DNA of 7,925 nucleotides from UBA1858 sp964636225. Lineage in GTDB: Bacteria > Pseudomonadota > Gammaproteobacteria > UBA4575. This document shows, in pieces, positions 1 through 5,958 of the stretch. How positions within the stretch are numbered: the first letter of the stretch is position 1; every line of letters starts with the position of its first letter. Below the pieces are notes generated by a model. The model had not been told where the DNA came from. It did no database searches and saw only the letters and a program-made list of their open reading frames with translations. Location: positions 1 through 7,925 of the forward strand of contig CAZWQM010000041.1 in the NCBI GenBank assembly GCA_964636225.1, read 5' to 3'. A program made the translations under genes and the position numbers.

Positions 1-1
1 A

Positions 2-1036
2 CTTGATGCACGTACTCAGCATCTATTTCGAGTGCTGGTAAAAAATTATATCAATGACGGGCAACCGATTGGTTCTCGTACACTTGCTCGCGCGTCCGAG
101 CTTGATATCAGTCCGGCAACAGTCCGCAACATCATGTCCGACCTGGAAATGATGGGATATTTGCACTCACCTCACACTTCGGCGGGACGTGCACCCACCG
201 CGCTAGGTTACCGCTTGTTTGTCGATACGCTGATTGAGGTCAAACCTCTGAATTCTTCAGTCGTGACCGGCCTCAAGACACGCCTGATTGGCAACAGTGT
301 CAATCAGAAATCCACGGTCGAAACGGCATCCAGTCTGCTTTCCTCCCTGACTCAGATGGCTGGCGTGGTGACCATGCCGCAGCATAACAAGGCATCATTC
401 CGGCAAATAGAATTTTTAGGTCTGTCAGATCGTCGTGTACTGGCCATACTGGTGGTCGATCAGAAAGAAGTGCATAACCGGATTATTCATCTGGACCGGG
501 ATTACTCTTCTACTGAATTGCGTGAAGCCGCCAATTATTTAAACGAGATGTTGGCAGGTCGCAGTTTGCAGGAAGTGCGCAAACTCCTGCTTAAAGAGCT
601 GGATTCAGTGCGCCAGGATATGAATGATTTGATGCGTACCGCGATAACTCTGGGAGAAAAGATTTTTTCTGAAGAAAGTGAAACTGCGGAAGAGCAAAAT
701 TACATTGTTGATGGGCAAACCAATTTGATGGAATTTGAAGAGTTGTCTAACGTGGAAAAGCTGCGTGGCCTGTTTGATGCGTTCAATCAGAAAAAAGAGA
801 TACTGCATTTACTGGATCGTTGTATTTGCGCTAAGGGTGTGCAAATTTTTATTGGCAGCGAATCGGGGTATGACGTATTTGATGATTGTAGCGTAGTATC
901 CGCCCCTTACAGTATTAATGAGGATGTCAAAGGCGTGTTGGCAGTGGTGGGTCCGACGCGTATGGCGTATGAGCGGGTGATTCCAATTGTCGATGTCACT
1001 GCGAAACTGCTGAGTGAAGCCTTGAACTCGGAATAA
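2..1036 (+). CDS. hrcA: Heat-inducible transcription repressor HrcA (5' end outside window)
   Basis: HrcA represses class I heat-shock genes by binding the CIRCE inverted repeat as a dimer; GroEL is known to keep it active. The frame is open from base 2, so 344 residues are visible and the true start lies a few codons before the window. A GTG at 32 is in frame, but the codons before it (reading LDARTQHLFR) already match the HrcA N-terminus, so GTG is not the start. The first 70 or so residues form the winged helix, with GSRTLAR, SPATVRNIMSDLE and the family motif SPHTSAGRAPT. The middle and C-terminal part is the GAF-like dimerisation domain, with FIGSESG near 290 and GPTRMAYERVIPIVD near the end. 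Length fits the family. The grpE promoter overlaps its last codons. The gene directly precedes its likely regulon, which suggests autoregulation from an operator outside the window. Identity is very secure. Confidence 0.96.
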   Translation, partial: LDARTQHLFRVLVKNYINDGQPIGSRTLARASELDISPATVRNIMSDLEMMGYLHSPHTSAGRAPTALGYRLFVDTLIEVKPLNSSVVTGLKTRLIGNSVNQKSTVETASSLLSSLTQMAGVVTMPQHNKASFRQIEFLGLSDRRVLAILVVDQKEVHNRIIHLDRDYSSTELREAANYLNEMLAGRSLQEVRKLLLKELDSVRQDMNDLMRTAITLGEKIFSEESETAEEQNYIVDGQTNLMEFEELSNVEKLRGLFDAFNQKKEILHLLDRCICAKGVQIFIGSESGYDVFDDCSVVSAPYSINEDVKGVLAVVGPTRMAYERVIPIVDVTAKLLSEALNSE

Positions 1037-1050
1037 AACGTCCCCACATT
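1021..1050 (+). promoter_or_regulatory. Sigma-32 (RpoH) type promoter for grpE
   Basis: CTTGAA at 1021-1026 matches the sigma-32 -35 element. CCCCACAT at 1042-1049 is close to the -10 consensus CCCCATtT. The spacer is 15 bases, inside the usual 13-17. The promoter lies on the last five codons and stop of hrcA, so grpE can be induced separately from hrcA. The expected transcription start is about 1055-1058, giving a leader of roughly 40 bases before grpE. Matches were judged by eye against the E. coli consensus. Confidence 0.75.
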
Positions 1051-1075
1051 AGCAGTCGTCGACTTTATTCGTTAA
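1049..1075 (+). promoter_or_regulatory. Degenerate CIRCE-like operator (candidate HrcA site)
   Basis: The CIRCE consensus is TTAGCACTC-N9-GAGTGCTAA. Here TTAGCAGTC (1049-1057) matches 8 of 9 left-arm bases. After exactly nine bases, ATTCGTTAA (1067-1075) matches only 4 of 9 right-arm bases, including the outer TAA. It abuts the sigma-32 -10 element and covers the expected transcription start, the right place for a repressor site, and hrcA is the neighbouring gene. The poor right arm leaves real doubt; position and spacing are the main support. Confidence 0.45.
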
Positions 1076-1085
1076 TTTTTCGTGT

Positions 1086-1090
1086 AGGAG
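1086..1090 (+). promoter_or_regulatory. grpE ribosome binding site
   Basis: AGGAG at 1086-1090 is a good Shine-Dalgarno six bases before the ATG at 1097 and fixes that start. Confidence 0.85.
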
Positions 1091-1096
1091 CACACA

Positions 1097-1669
1097 ATGT
1101 CAGAACAATCAGAATCGCATCCAGACGTTCAATCAGATCAGGAAGAAGTGGAAGAGGTCACAGAAGAGGTCGAATCTCAGGAGACAATGGAGTCGGATTC
1201 TGCGCAAACAAATATTCAGCAGGCGCTCGCCGATGCTGAGAAAAAAGCCCAGGAAAACTGGGAGTTATATATGCGCTCTCAGGCAGAGCTTGAGAATACC
1301 AAGCGCCGGGCCGAAAAAAATATTGAAAACGCACATAAATTTGGCCTGGAAAAATTTAGCCTTGAATTACTCGCAGTCAAAGACAGTCTTGAGCTGGGTT
1401 TAAGCGCCGAAGATGCGGATCTGGCTAAACTTCGAGAAGGCACCGAATTAACCCTGAAAATGCTCACCCAGGTGATGGAGAAATTCAGCATTATGGAAGT
1501 CGACTCGCTGGGGCAGGATTTTGACCCGAATTTGCATCAGGCCATGAGCATGCAGGAATCGGCAGAACACAAGCCAAATACCGTGATTGCCGTAATGCAG
1601 AAAGGTTACAAGCTAAATGATCGTCTATTAAGACCAGCCATGGTGATGGTCTCCAAGACGGCTAAATAA
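1097..1669 (+). CDS. grpE: Nucleotide exchange factor GrpE
   Basis: GrpE is the cytoplasmic homodimeric factor that releases ADP from DnaK and so resets the DnaK-DnaJ folding cycle; in E. coli it also acts as a thermosensor. The 190-residue length fits (E. coli about 197). Residues 1-40 are very acidic and probably disordered (EEVEEVTEEVE). Residues about 40-110 form the long dimeric helix, with the characteristic AELENTKRRAEK and KFGLEKFSLELL. The C-terminal beta domain that contacts the DnaK nucleotide-binding domain carries the signature LGQDFDPNLHQAM, then VIAVMQKGYKLNDRLLRPAMV. The start is set by AGGAG six bases upstream. It lies 60 bases after hrcA and 153 bases before dnaK, with its own sigma-32-type promoter and a possible HrcA operator. 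Nothing is missing or broken. Confidence 0.97.
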   Translation: MSEQSESHPDVQSDQEEVEEVTEEVESQETMESDSAQTNIQQALADAEKKAQENWELYMRSQAELENTKRRAEKNIENAHKFGLEKFSLELLAVKDSLELGLSAEDADLAKLREGTELTLKMLTQVMEKFSIMEVDSLGQDFDPNLHQAMSMQESAEHKPNTVIAVMQKGYKLNDRLLRPAMVMVSKTAK

Positions 1670-1741
1670 CGACTATCCGCCGAGAACTTGACATCTTGCC
1701 TAGCCCAAAGATCACGAGTTGAAAAAATATCAGATTAAATC

Positions 1742-1770
1742 CTTGAAATTTGTAAGTTTAGCCATATATA
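1742..1770 (+). promoter_or_regulatory. Candidate dnaK promoter, overlapping sigma-32 and sigma-70 matches
   Basis: CTTGAAA at 1742-1748 resembles a sigma-32 -35 box. AGCCATATA at 1760-1768 shares CCAT and TA with CCCCATtTa, but the 12-base spacer is slightly short. The same bases can be read as a sigma-70 promoter: TTGAAA (1743-1748), 16 bases, TATATA (1765-1770). Either would start transcription near 1775 and leave a leader of about 45-50 bases. It sits in the otherwise empty 153-base grpE-dnaK gap, in which I see no convincing terminator. Confidence 0.4.
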
Positions 1771-1810
1771 GAAAAGCATAGATTAACCACTTGAACATAT
1801 TTATATTTTT

Positions 1811-1814
1811 GGAG
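1811..1814 (+). promoter_or_regulatory. dnaK ribosome binding site
   Basis: GGAG at 1811-1814 lies eight bases before the ATG at 1823, in an AT-rich leader that should be little structured, as suits a very highly translated gene. Confidence 0.8.
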
Positions 1815-1822
1815 TAGCAAAA

Positions 1823-3745
1823 ATGGGAAAGATTATTGGAATTGACCTGGGTACCACAAACTCTTGTGTTGCAGTTATGGATGGCGGTACAGCCAAAGTG
1901 ATTGAAAACTCAGAGGGTGATCGTACTACTCCGTCAATTATCGCCTTTAATGAAGAAGACGAAGTATTGGTTGGACAGTCCGCGAAGCGCCAGGCAGTGA
2001 CCAATCCGGAAAATACATTTTTTGCGGTTAAGCGCCTGATAGGTAGACGCTTTGAAGAAGAAGCCGTACAGAAAGATATCAAACTGGTACCTTACAAAAT
2101 TATTAAAGCGGATAATGGTGATGCCTGGTTGGAGTCGCATGGCAAGAAAATGGCGCCACCGGAAATTTCTGCGCGTGTCCTCATGAAAATGAAGAAAACC
2201 GCTGAAGAATATCTGGGAGAAGAAGTCAGTGAAGCGGTAATTACTGTTCCTGCATATTTTAACGATTCACAGCGCCAGGCAACTAAAGATGCTGGAAAAA
2301 TTGCGGGTCTTGATGTCAAACGTATCATTAATGAGCCTACCGCCGCCGCATTAGCTTACGGTATGGACAAGAAACGTGGCGACCGCAAGATCGTGGTTTA
2401 CGATCTGGGTGGCGGTACATTTGACGTGTCAGTAATTGAAATTGCCGAGATTGATGGTGAGCATCAATTTGAAGTGTTATCTACTAATGGTGACACCTTC
2501 CTGGGTGGTGAAGATTTCGATATGCGCTTGATCGATTATTTGGCTGCGGAATTCAAGAAAGAGCAGGGTTTCGATCTGCACAATGATCCGCTGGCTTTAC
2601 AAAGATTAAAAGAAGCAGCAGAAAAGGCAAAAATCGAACTTTCATCTTCACAACAAACTGAAATCAATCTGCCTTACATTACTGCAGATCAGAATGGACC
2701 CAAACACTTAAACATTAAAGTGTCACGCGCCAAACTGGAGTCGTTGGTAGATGATTTAATTCAGCGCACAATTGAGCCCTGTAAAATGGCGTTAAAAGAT
2801 GCCGGACTGAGTGTGTCAGATATCGACGATATTATTCTTGTCGGTGGCCAGATTCGTATGCCTAAAGTGCAAGCAGCAGTGCAAAATTTCTTTGGTAAAG
2901 AGCCGCGCAAAGATGTAAATCCGGATGAGGCAGTGGCCATGGGTGCCGCGATTCAGGCAGGTGTCTTAGGCGGTGATGTTAAAGACGTATTGTTGCTGGA
3001 TGTGACACCTCTGTCTCTGGGTATTGAAACCATGGGTGGTGTGATGACCAAGCTGATCGAAAAAAATACCACGATCCCCACCACGGCTTCACAAGTTTTC
3101 TCTACGGCTGAAGATAATCAGACCGCGGTGACTGTGCATGTGTTACAGGGCGAGCGTGAACAGGCGTCAGGCAATAAATCATTAGGTCGTTTTGATTTGA
3201 CGGATATACCTCCTGCACAACGTGGAGTGCCCCAAATTGAGGTCAGCTTTGATATCGATGCTAACGGTATCCTGAATGTGTCAGCCAAAGACAAAGCGAC
3301 AAACAAGGAGCAATCCATTGTGATTAAAGCATCCAGTGGTCTTTCCGATGAGGAAGTCGAAAAAATGGTTAAGGATGCTGAAGCGCATGCAGAGGAAGAT
3401 CGTAAGTTCCAGGAACTTGTCAGTGCGCGTAACCACGCTGACGGCATGATTCACGCCACTGAGAAAACACTCAGTGAGATGGGCGATAAAGTGAATGCTG
3501 ATGAAAAATCGAGAATCGAATCGGCGATTACAGATCTGAAAGCGGCAATAGATAAAGGCGATAAAGCTGCTATCGAATCAAAAACTCAGGCATTAACTGA
3601 AGTATCTCAAAAACTTGCTGAGCAAATGTATGCAGATGCCGGTTCGGCGGGTGCAGATGGTTCAGCCGGGGATGCCAGCAGTAAGGCAGCAGGTGACGAT
3701 GTCGTCGATGCGGAGTTTGAGGAAGTTAAAGAAAATAAATCTTGA
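1823..3745 (+). CDS. dnaK: Molecular chaperone DnaK (Hsp70)
   Basis: DnaK is the ATP-driven cytoplasmic Hsp70 that binds exposed hydrophobic stretches, working with DnaJ and GrpE. At 640 residues it is full length, and its numbering matches E. coli through the ATPase and peptide-binding parts. Visible ATPase residues are Asp8, Thr11, Lys70, Glu171 and Thr199 in DLGGGTFD (194-201). The interdomain linker is VLLLD at 389-393. Peptide-pocket equivalents Met404, Ala429 and Val436 are present. The helical lid follows about residue 510. A Gly/Ala/Asp-rich tail ends in the conserved DDVVDAEFEEVK. One oddity is Ile344 in GGQIRMP, where this nucleotide-binding loop normally reads GGQTRMP; ATT in place of an ACN Thr codon is one base away. 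Everything else looks intact, so I infer a working chaperone. The start is fixed by GGAG and by MGKIIGIDLGTTNS. Confidence 0.98.
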   Translation: MGKIIGIDLGTTNSCVAVMDGGTAKVIENSEGDRTTPSIIAFNEEDEVLVGQSAKRQAVTNPENTFFAVKRLIGRRFEEEAVQKDIKLVPYKIIKADNGDAWLESHGKKMAPPEISARVLMKMKKTAEEYLGEEVSEAVITVPAYFNDSQRQATKDAGKIAGLDVKRIINEPTAAALAYGMDKKRGDRKIVVYDLGGGTFDVSVIEIAEIDGEHQFEVLSTNGDTFLGGEDFDMRLIDYLAAEFKKEQGFDLHNDPLALQRLKEAAEKAKIELSSSQQTEINLPYITADQNGPKHLNIKVSRAKLESLVDDLIQRTIEPCKMALKDAGLSVSDIDDIILVGGQIRMPKVQAAVQNFFGKEPRKDVNPDEAVAMGAAIQAGVLGGDVKDVLLLDVTPLSLGIETMGGVMTKLIEKNTTIPTTASQVFSTAEDNQTAVTVHVLQGEREQASGNKSLGRFDLTDIPPAQRGVPQIEVSFDIDANGILNVSAKDKATNKEQSIVIKASSGLSDEEVEKMVKDAEAHAEEDRKFQELVSARNHADGMIHATEKTLSEMGDKVNADEKSRIESAITDLKAAIDKGDKAAIESKTQALTEVSQKLAEQMYADAGSAGADGSAGDASSKAAGDDVVDAEFEEVKENKS

Positions 3746-3782
3746 ACTAAAGCATAGCGCTTATATCTGAAGTCCGAAGACG

Positions 3783-3810
3783 CAGACCCCACTATGAAAT
3801 GCGGGGTCTG
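3783..3810 (+). promoter_or_regulatory. dnaK-dnaJ intergenic stem-loop
   Basis: CAGACCCC (3783-3790) is the perfect reverse complement of GGGGTCTG (3803-3810), giving an eight-pair GC-rich stem with a 12-base loop, 38 bases after the dnaK stop. The following bases hold short T groups broken by G and C rather than a clean U tract. A strong Rho-independent terminator is therefore unlikely. A partial terminator, an RNA processing site or a 3' stabiliser that gives more dnaK than dnaJ message is plausible but inferred. Confidence 0.6.
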
Positions 3811-3834
3811 ACTTTGGGCTTTGATTTATCAGGG

Positions 3835-3852
3835 AATTTAATAAATTTAATA
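3835..3852 (+). repeat. Two tandem copies of a 9-base AT repeat before dnaJ
   Basis: AATTTAATA occurs twice back to back (3835-3843 and 3844-3852), ending nine bases before the dnaJ ATG, just where a ribosome binding site would be. No Shine-Dalgarno is present; the nearest purine run, AGGGA at 3831-3835, is 26 bases from the start. An unstructured AU-rich leader that helps S1-mediated initiation is a possible role. Confidence 0.6.
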
Positions 3853-3861
3853 TAGTTACAC

Positions 3862-4986
3862 ATGGCCAAAAGGGATTACTACGAAGTATTGGGCGTTTCG
3901 CGTAATTGCGGCAATGCGGATCTAAAAAAAGCCTACCGTCGTTTGGCGATGAAATACCATCCGGATCGAAACGAAAATAATGCCGAGGCGGAAGCAAAGT
4001 TTAAAGAAGCAAAAGAAGCCCATGATATTCTGTCCGATAGTCATAAACGTCAGATCTACGACCAATATGGTCATGCCGGTATAGAGCAACAGGGTGGTTT
4101 TTCTTCTCGAGGAGCCGCTGATTTTGGTGATGTTTTCGGCGATATCTTTGGCGATATCTTTGGTGGTGGCCGTGGCGGGAAGAATCGAGTGTATCGAGGT
4201 GCTGACCTTCAATACAATCTTGAATTAAGTCTGGAAGAAGCAGTTTTTGGCACGGATGCAAATATAGATATTTCCTCGCGGCAGACCTGTGACACCTGTT
4301 CAGGTAGCGGTGCCAAGCCTGGAACATCGCTGGATAATTGCGCGACTTGTGGCGGAATGGGCCAGGTACGTATGCAGCAGGGTTTCTTCTCGATTCAGCA
4401 ACCCTGTCCCACCTGTCGAGGCAAGGGCAAAGTGATCACTCACCCCTGTGGAGACTGCCGAGGAGCCGGTACAATTGAGAAACCAAGAACGCTGTCGGTA
4501 AAAGTGCCTGCGGGCGTTGATACCGGCGATCGCATACGCCTATCAAATGAAGGTGAGGCGGGCGAGAATGGTGGTCCGGCAGGTGATTTATATGTACAGG
4601 TGAGTGTTAAGCAACACCCGATTTTTGAAAGAGACGGTGAACATCTGCATTGTGAAATTCCTATCGGTTTTGTGTCTGCAGCGCTGGGCGGTGAAGTAGA
4701 AATTCCCACACTGGATGGAAAAGTGAATTTGAAAATTCCTCCGGAGACTCAAACGGGCAAACAGTTTCGTTTGAAAGGCAAAGGAGTGAAGCCTGTCAGA
4801 GGCGGTGCACAGGGAGATATGTTTGTGCATGTATTGACTGAAACCCCAGTTAATTTGACCAAGCAGCAAAAAGAACTTTTACAGCAATTTAATGAATCAC
4901 TGCTTTCAGGCGGTAAAAACCACAGCCCTAAATCGCAGGGATGGGTTGATGGCGTGAAGAGCTTTTTTGAAGATCTGAAATTCTAG
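3862..4986 (+). CDS. dnaJ: Co-chaperone DnaJ (type I Hsp40)
   Basis: DnaJ delivers unfolded proteins to DnaK and stimulates its ATPase. The 374-residue protein has the full type I layout. The J domain (about 1-70) has YHPDR with HPD at 33-35. The Gly/Phe linker (about 75-108) has three GD(V/I)F units. The zinc domain (143-204) has four CxxC pairs: CDTC at 143, CATC at 160, CPTC at 182 and CGDC at 196. The C-terminal substrate domains contain VPAGVDTGDRIRL and ETQTGKQFRLKGKGV. The end, SFFEDLKF, resembles the E. coli tail. The start is the ATG of MAKRDYYEVLGV, which matches the family exactly, although no Shine-Dalgarno precedes it. It follows dnaK by 116 bases holding a stem-loop, and dapB follows after 14 bases. 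It is probably read through from dnaK. Confidence 0.98.
   Translation: MAKRDYYEVLGVSRNCGNADLKKAYRRLAMKYHPDRNENNAEAEAKFKEAKEAHDILSDSHKRQIYDQYGHAGIEQQGGFSSRGAADFGDVFGDIFGDIFGGGRGGKNRVYRGADLQYNLELSLEEAVFGTDANIDISSRQTCDTCSGSGAKPGTSLDNCATCGGMGQVRMQQGFFSIQQPCPTCRGKGKVITHPCGDCRGAGTIEKPRTLSVKVPAGVDTGDRIRLSNEGEAGENGGPAGDLYVQVSVKQHPIFERDGEHLHCEIPIGFVSAALGGEVEIPTLDGKVNLKIPPETQTGKQFRLKGKGVKPVRGGAQGDMFVHVLTETPVNLTKQQKELLQQFNESLLSGGKNHSPKSQGWVDGVKSFFEDLKF
4126..4161 (+). repeat. Three 12-base units in the dnaJ Gly/Phe region
   Basis: GGCGATATCTTT is repeated exactly at 4138-4149 and 4150-4161. A diverged copy, GGTGATGTTTTC, sits at 4126-4137. The units encode GDVF, GDIF and GDIF. E. coli DnaJ has similar DIF units here, so the protein motif is conserved and functional, while the exact DNA identity suggests a recent duplication or conversion of one unit. 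Confidence 0.8.
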
Positions 4987-5000
4987 TCTGACTAAATGAT

Positions 5001-5807
5001 ATGACAACTGCAATTGTAATTAATGGTGCAAATGGACGCATGGGACGTGCTCTGGTGCAGGCGTGTGTCGAAAATAATGCTACCCATCTGGCTGCCCCAC
5101 TGGTTCGTTCAGGTTCGTCATTTGAAGGTGCTGATGCAGGCACTGTGGCAGGTATCGCGCCGGCGAATGTCTTTATGTTGAGTGATCGCAACCAGCTCCC
5201 AGACACTTTGGATGTGTGGATTGATTTTACTCTTCCCGAAGGTCTGATGGAGGCGCTGGGATATTGTGTGGAGCATAAAATTCCTATGGTCATTGGTACT
5301 ACTGGATTAAATGAAACTCAAAAACAAGCTATTCAAGAAGCCAGTAGAACCATTCCGATTGTGTTTGCACCGAATATGAGCGTTGGTGTGAACCTGTGTC
5401 TGAATATTCTCAAGACAGCCGCTAAAACACTGGGTGAAGATTACGATATTGAAATAGTCGAAGTACACCACAGAAATAAAGTGGATGCCCCGTCAGGCAC
5501 TGCACTAAGAATGGGCGAAGTGATTGCGGAGGCTATTGGTGCTGACCTGGAAGAAAACGCGCAATATTCGCGGCACGGTAATATCGGCGCGCGTAAGCCG
5601 GGAACCATCGGCTTTCAGACGGTTCGTGCGGGTGATATTGTTGGTGAGCACACGGTTACTTTTGCCGGGATCGGTGAACGAGTGGAAATCATTCATCGTG
5701 CTAGCAGCCGGTTAACCTTTGCTCGTGGTGCAGTGCGCGCGGCAACCTGGCTGCAGCATCAGGACCCGGGTATGTATGATATGCAGGATGTATTGGGCTT
5801 ATCTTAG
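5001..5807 (+). CDS. dapB: 4-hydroxy-tetrahydrodipicolinate reductase DapB
   Basis: DapB reduces 4-hydroxy-tetrahydrodipicolinate with NAD(P)H to tetrahydrodipicolinate, the second step specific to the diaminopimelate/lysine pathway; it is a cytoplasmic tetramer. The 268 residues match the family length (E. coli 273). The N-terminal Rossmann fold has the dinucleotide loop GANGRMGR (9-16), then IDFTLPEG and the nicotinamide-side GTTG (99-102). The catalytic signature is EVHHRNKVDAPSGTA, with His156, His157 and Lys160. The C-terminal part has GTIGFQTVRAGDIVGEHTV and HRASSR. The ATG at 5001 gives MTTAIVINGANG, the expected short lead into the fold. No clear Shine-Dalgarno is visible, and the gap after dnaJ is only 14 bases, so coupled translation from dnaJ is likely. 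The dnaJ-dapB-car link is common in gammaproteobacteria and does not imply a shared function. Confidence 0.97.
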   Translation: MTTAIVINGANGRMGRALVQACVENNATHLAAPLVRSGSSFEGADAGTVAGIAPANVFMLSDRNQLPDTLDVWIDFTLPEGLMEALGYCVEHKIPMVIGTTGLNETQKQAIQEASRTIPIVFAPNMSVGVNLCLNILKTAAKTLGEDYDIEIVEVHHRNKVDAPSGTALRMGEVIAEAIGADLEENAQYSRHGNIGARKPGTIGFQTVRAGDIVGEHTVTFAGIGERVEIIHRASSRLTFARGAVRAATWLQHQDPGMYDMQDVLGLS

Positions 5808-5817
5808 CCATTTTCTC

Positions 5818-5868
5818 TTGGCAATTTTCGGGCTGCCCCTATCAGCATTGCGCAACATGCAGTACAAT
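5818..5868 (+). promoter_or_regulatory. Candidate carAB promoter region
   Basis: Two weak sigma-70-like possibilities lie just after dapB. The first is TTGGCA (5818-5823, five of six to consensus), 16 bases, then TATCAG (5840-5845, four of six). The second is a good -10 hexamer TACAAT (5863-5868) whose upstream partner is poor. In E. coli carAB has tandem promoters for pyrimidine and arginine control; whether these two are counterparts is inference. Both lie upstream of the terminator at 5911. Confidence 0.3.
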
Positions 5869-5875
5869 ATGTATA

Positions 5876-5891
5876 TGAGTATATAAACTCA
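5876..5891. repeat. AT-rich inverted repeat upstream of carA
   Basis: TGAGT (5876-5880) and ACTCA (5887-5891) are exact reverse complements around ATATAA. The layout is reminiscent of an ArgR box (TGAAT-N4-ATTCA), but the spacer is two bases too long and each arm differs by one base. It may be an operator or chance. Confidence 0.3.
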
Positions 5892-5910
5892 CGCTCAAAA
5901 AAAATTTCTT

Positions 5911-5940
5911 AACGGGACATCTTTAGATGTCCCGTTTTTT
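5911..5940 (+). terminator. Rho-independent terminator in the dapB-carA gap, possible carAB attenuator
   Basis: AACGGGACATCT (5911-5922) pairs perfectly with AGATGTCCCGTT (5925-5936). This gives 11 usable pairs with a TTTA loop, followed by six T (5935-5940). It is a textbook intrinsic terminator. An A8 run upstream at 5897-5904 would supply a U tract for the opposite strand as well. It begins 103 bases after the dapB stop and ends 12 bases before the carA Shine-Dalgarno. It may end the dnaJ-dapB message, act inside the carAB leader, or both. There is no room for a promoter between it and carA. Confidence 0.92.
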
Positions 5941-5952
5941 ACATGCACGTTC

Positions 5953-5958
5953 AGGAGG
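5953..5958 (+). promoter_or_regulatory. carA ribosome binding site, fixing a UUG start
   Basis: AGGAGG at 5953-5958 is a perfect Shine-Dalgarno six bases before TTG at 5965. No in-frame ATG or GTG exists between the upstream in-frame TAA (5884-5886) and this point, so the site decides for the UUG start. Confidence 0.9.

Noticed and set aside
32..34. GTG as the start of hrcA
   Set aside because: The open frame continues to base 2 and the upstream codons encode the conserved HrcA N-terminus, so the real start is outside the window.
30..38. GAGTGCTGG resembles the right arm of CIRCE
   Set aside because: It is inside hrcA coding sequence and the bases 18 upstream do not match the left arm.
1688..1693. 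Perfect -35 hexamer TTGACA after grpE
   Set aside because: No acceptable -10 hexamer lies 16-18 bases downstream (the bases there are around ATCACG).
1693..1712. Inverted repeat ATCTT/AAGAT between grpE and dnaK
   Set aside because: Only five AT-rich pairs with a 10-base loop and no U tract; too weak to call a terminator or operator.
1758..1784. TTAGCC...ATT upstream of dnaK as a second CIRCE
   Set aside because: Only the first bases match, and the right arm at the required spacing does not resemble GAGTGCTAA.
3118..3447. Minus-strand open frame of 109 codons inside dnaK
   Set aside because: It is antisense to a certain gene, has no family resemblance and follows from the codon bias of dnaK.
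3821..3851. Internal promoter TTGATT/TTTAAT for dnaJ
   Set aside because: The 19-base spacer is long, the region is simply AT-rich, and the start would fall almost on the dnaJ ATG; not strong enough to annotate.
4602..4610. GAGTGTTAA matches 8 of 9 bases of the CIRCE right arm
   Set aside because: It lies in the middle of dnaJ, encodes conserved residues, and has no left arm at the right spacing.
4928..5293. Minus-strand open frame of 121 codons across the dnaJ-dapB junction
   Set aside because: It is antisense to two certain genes and its product shows no recognisable motif; treated as a shadow of dapB codon use.
5848..5855. Palindrome TTGCGCAA before carA as a PurR-type operator
   Set aside because: It is only eight bases and does not match the known PurR consensus beyond the core; likely chance.
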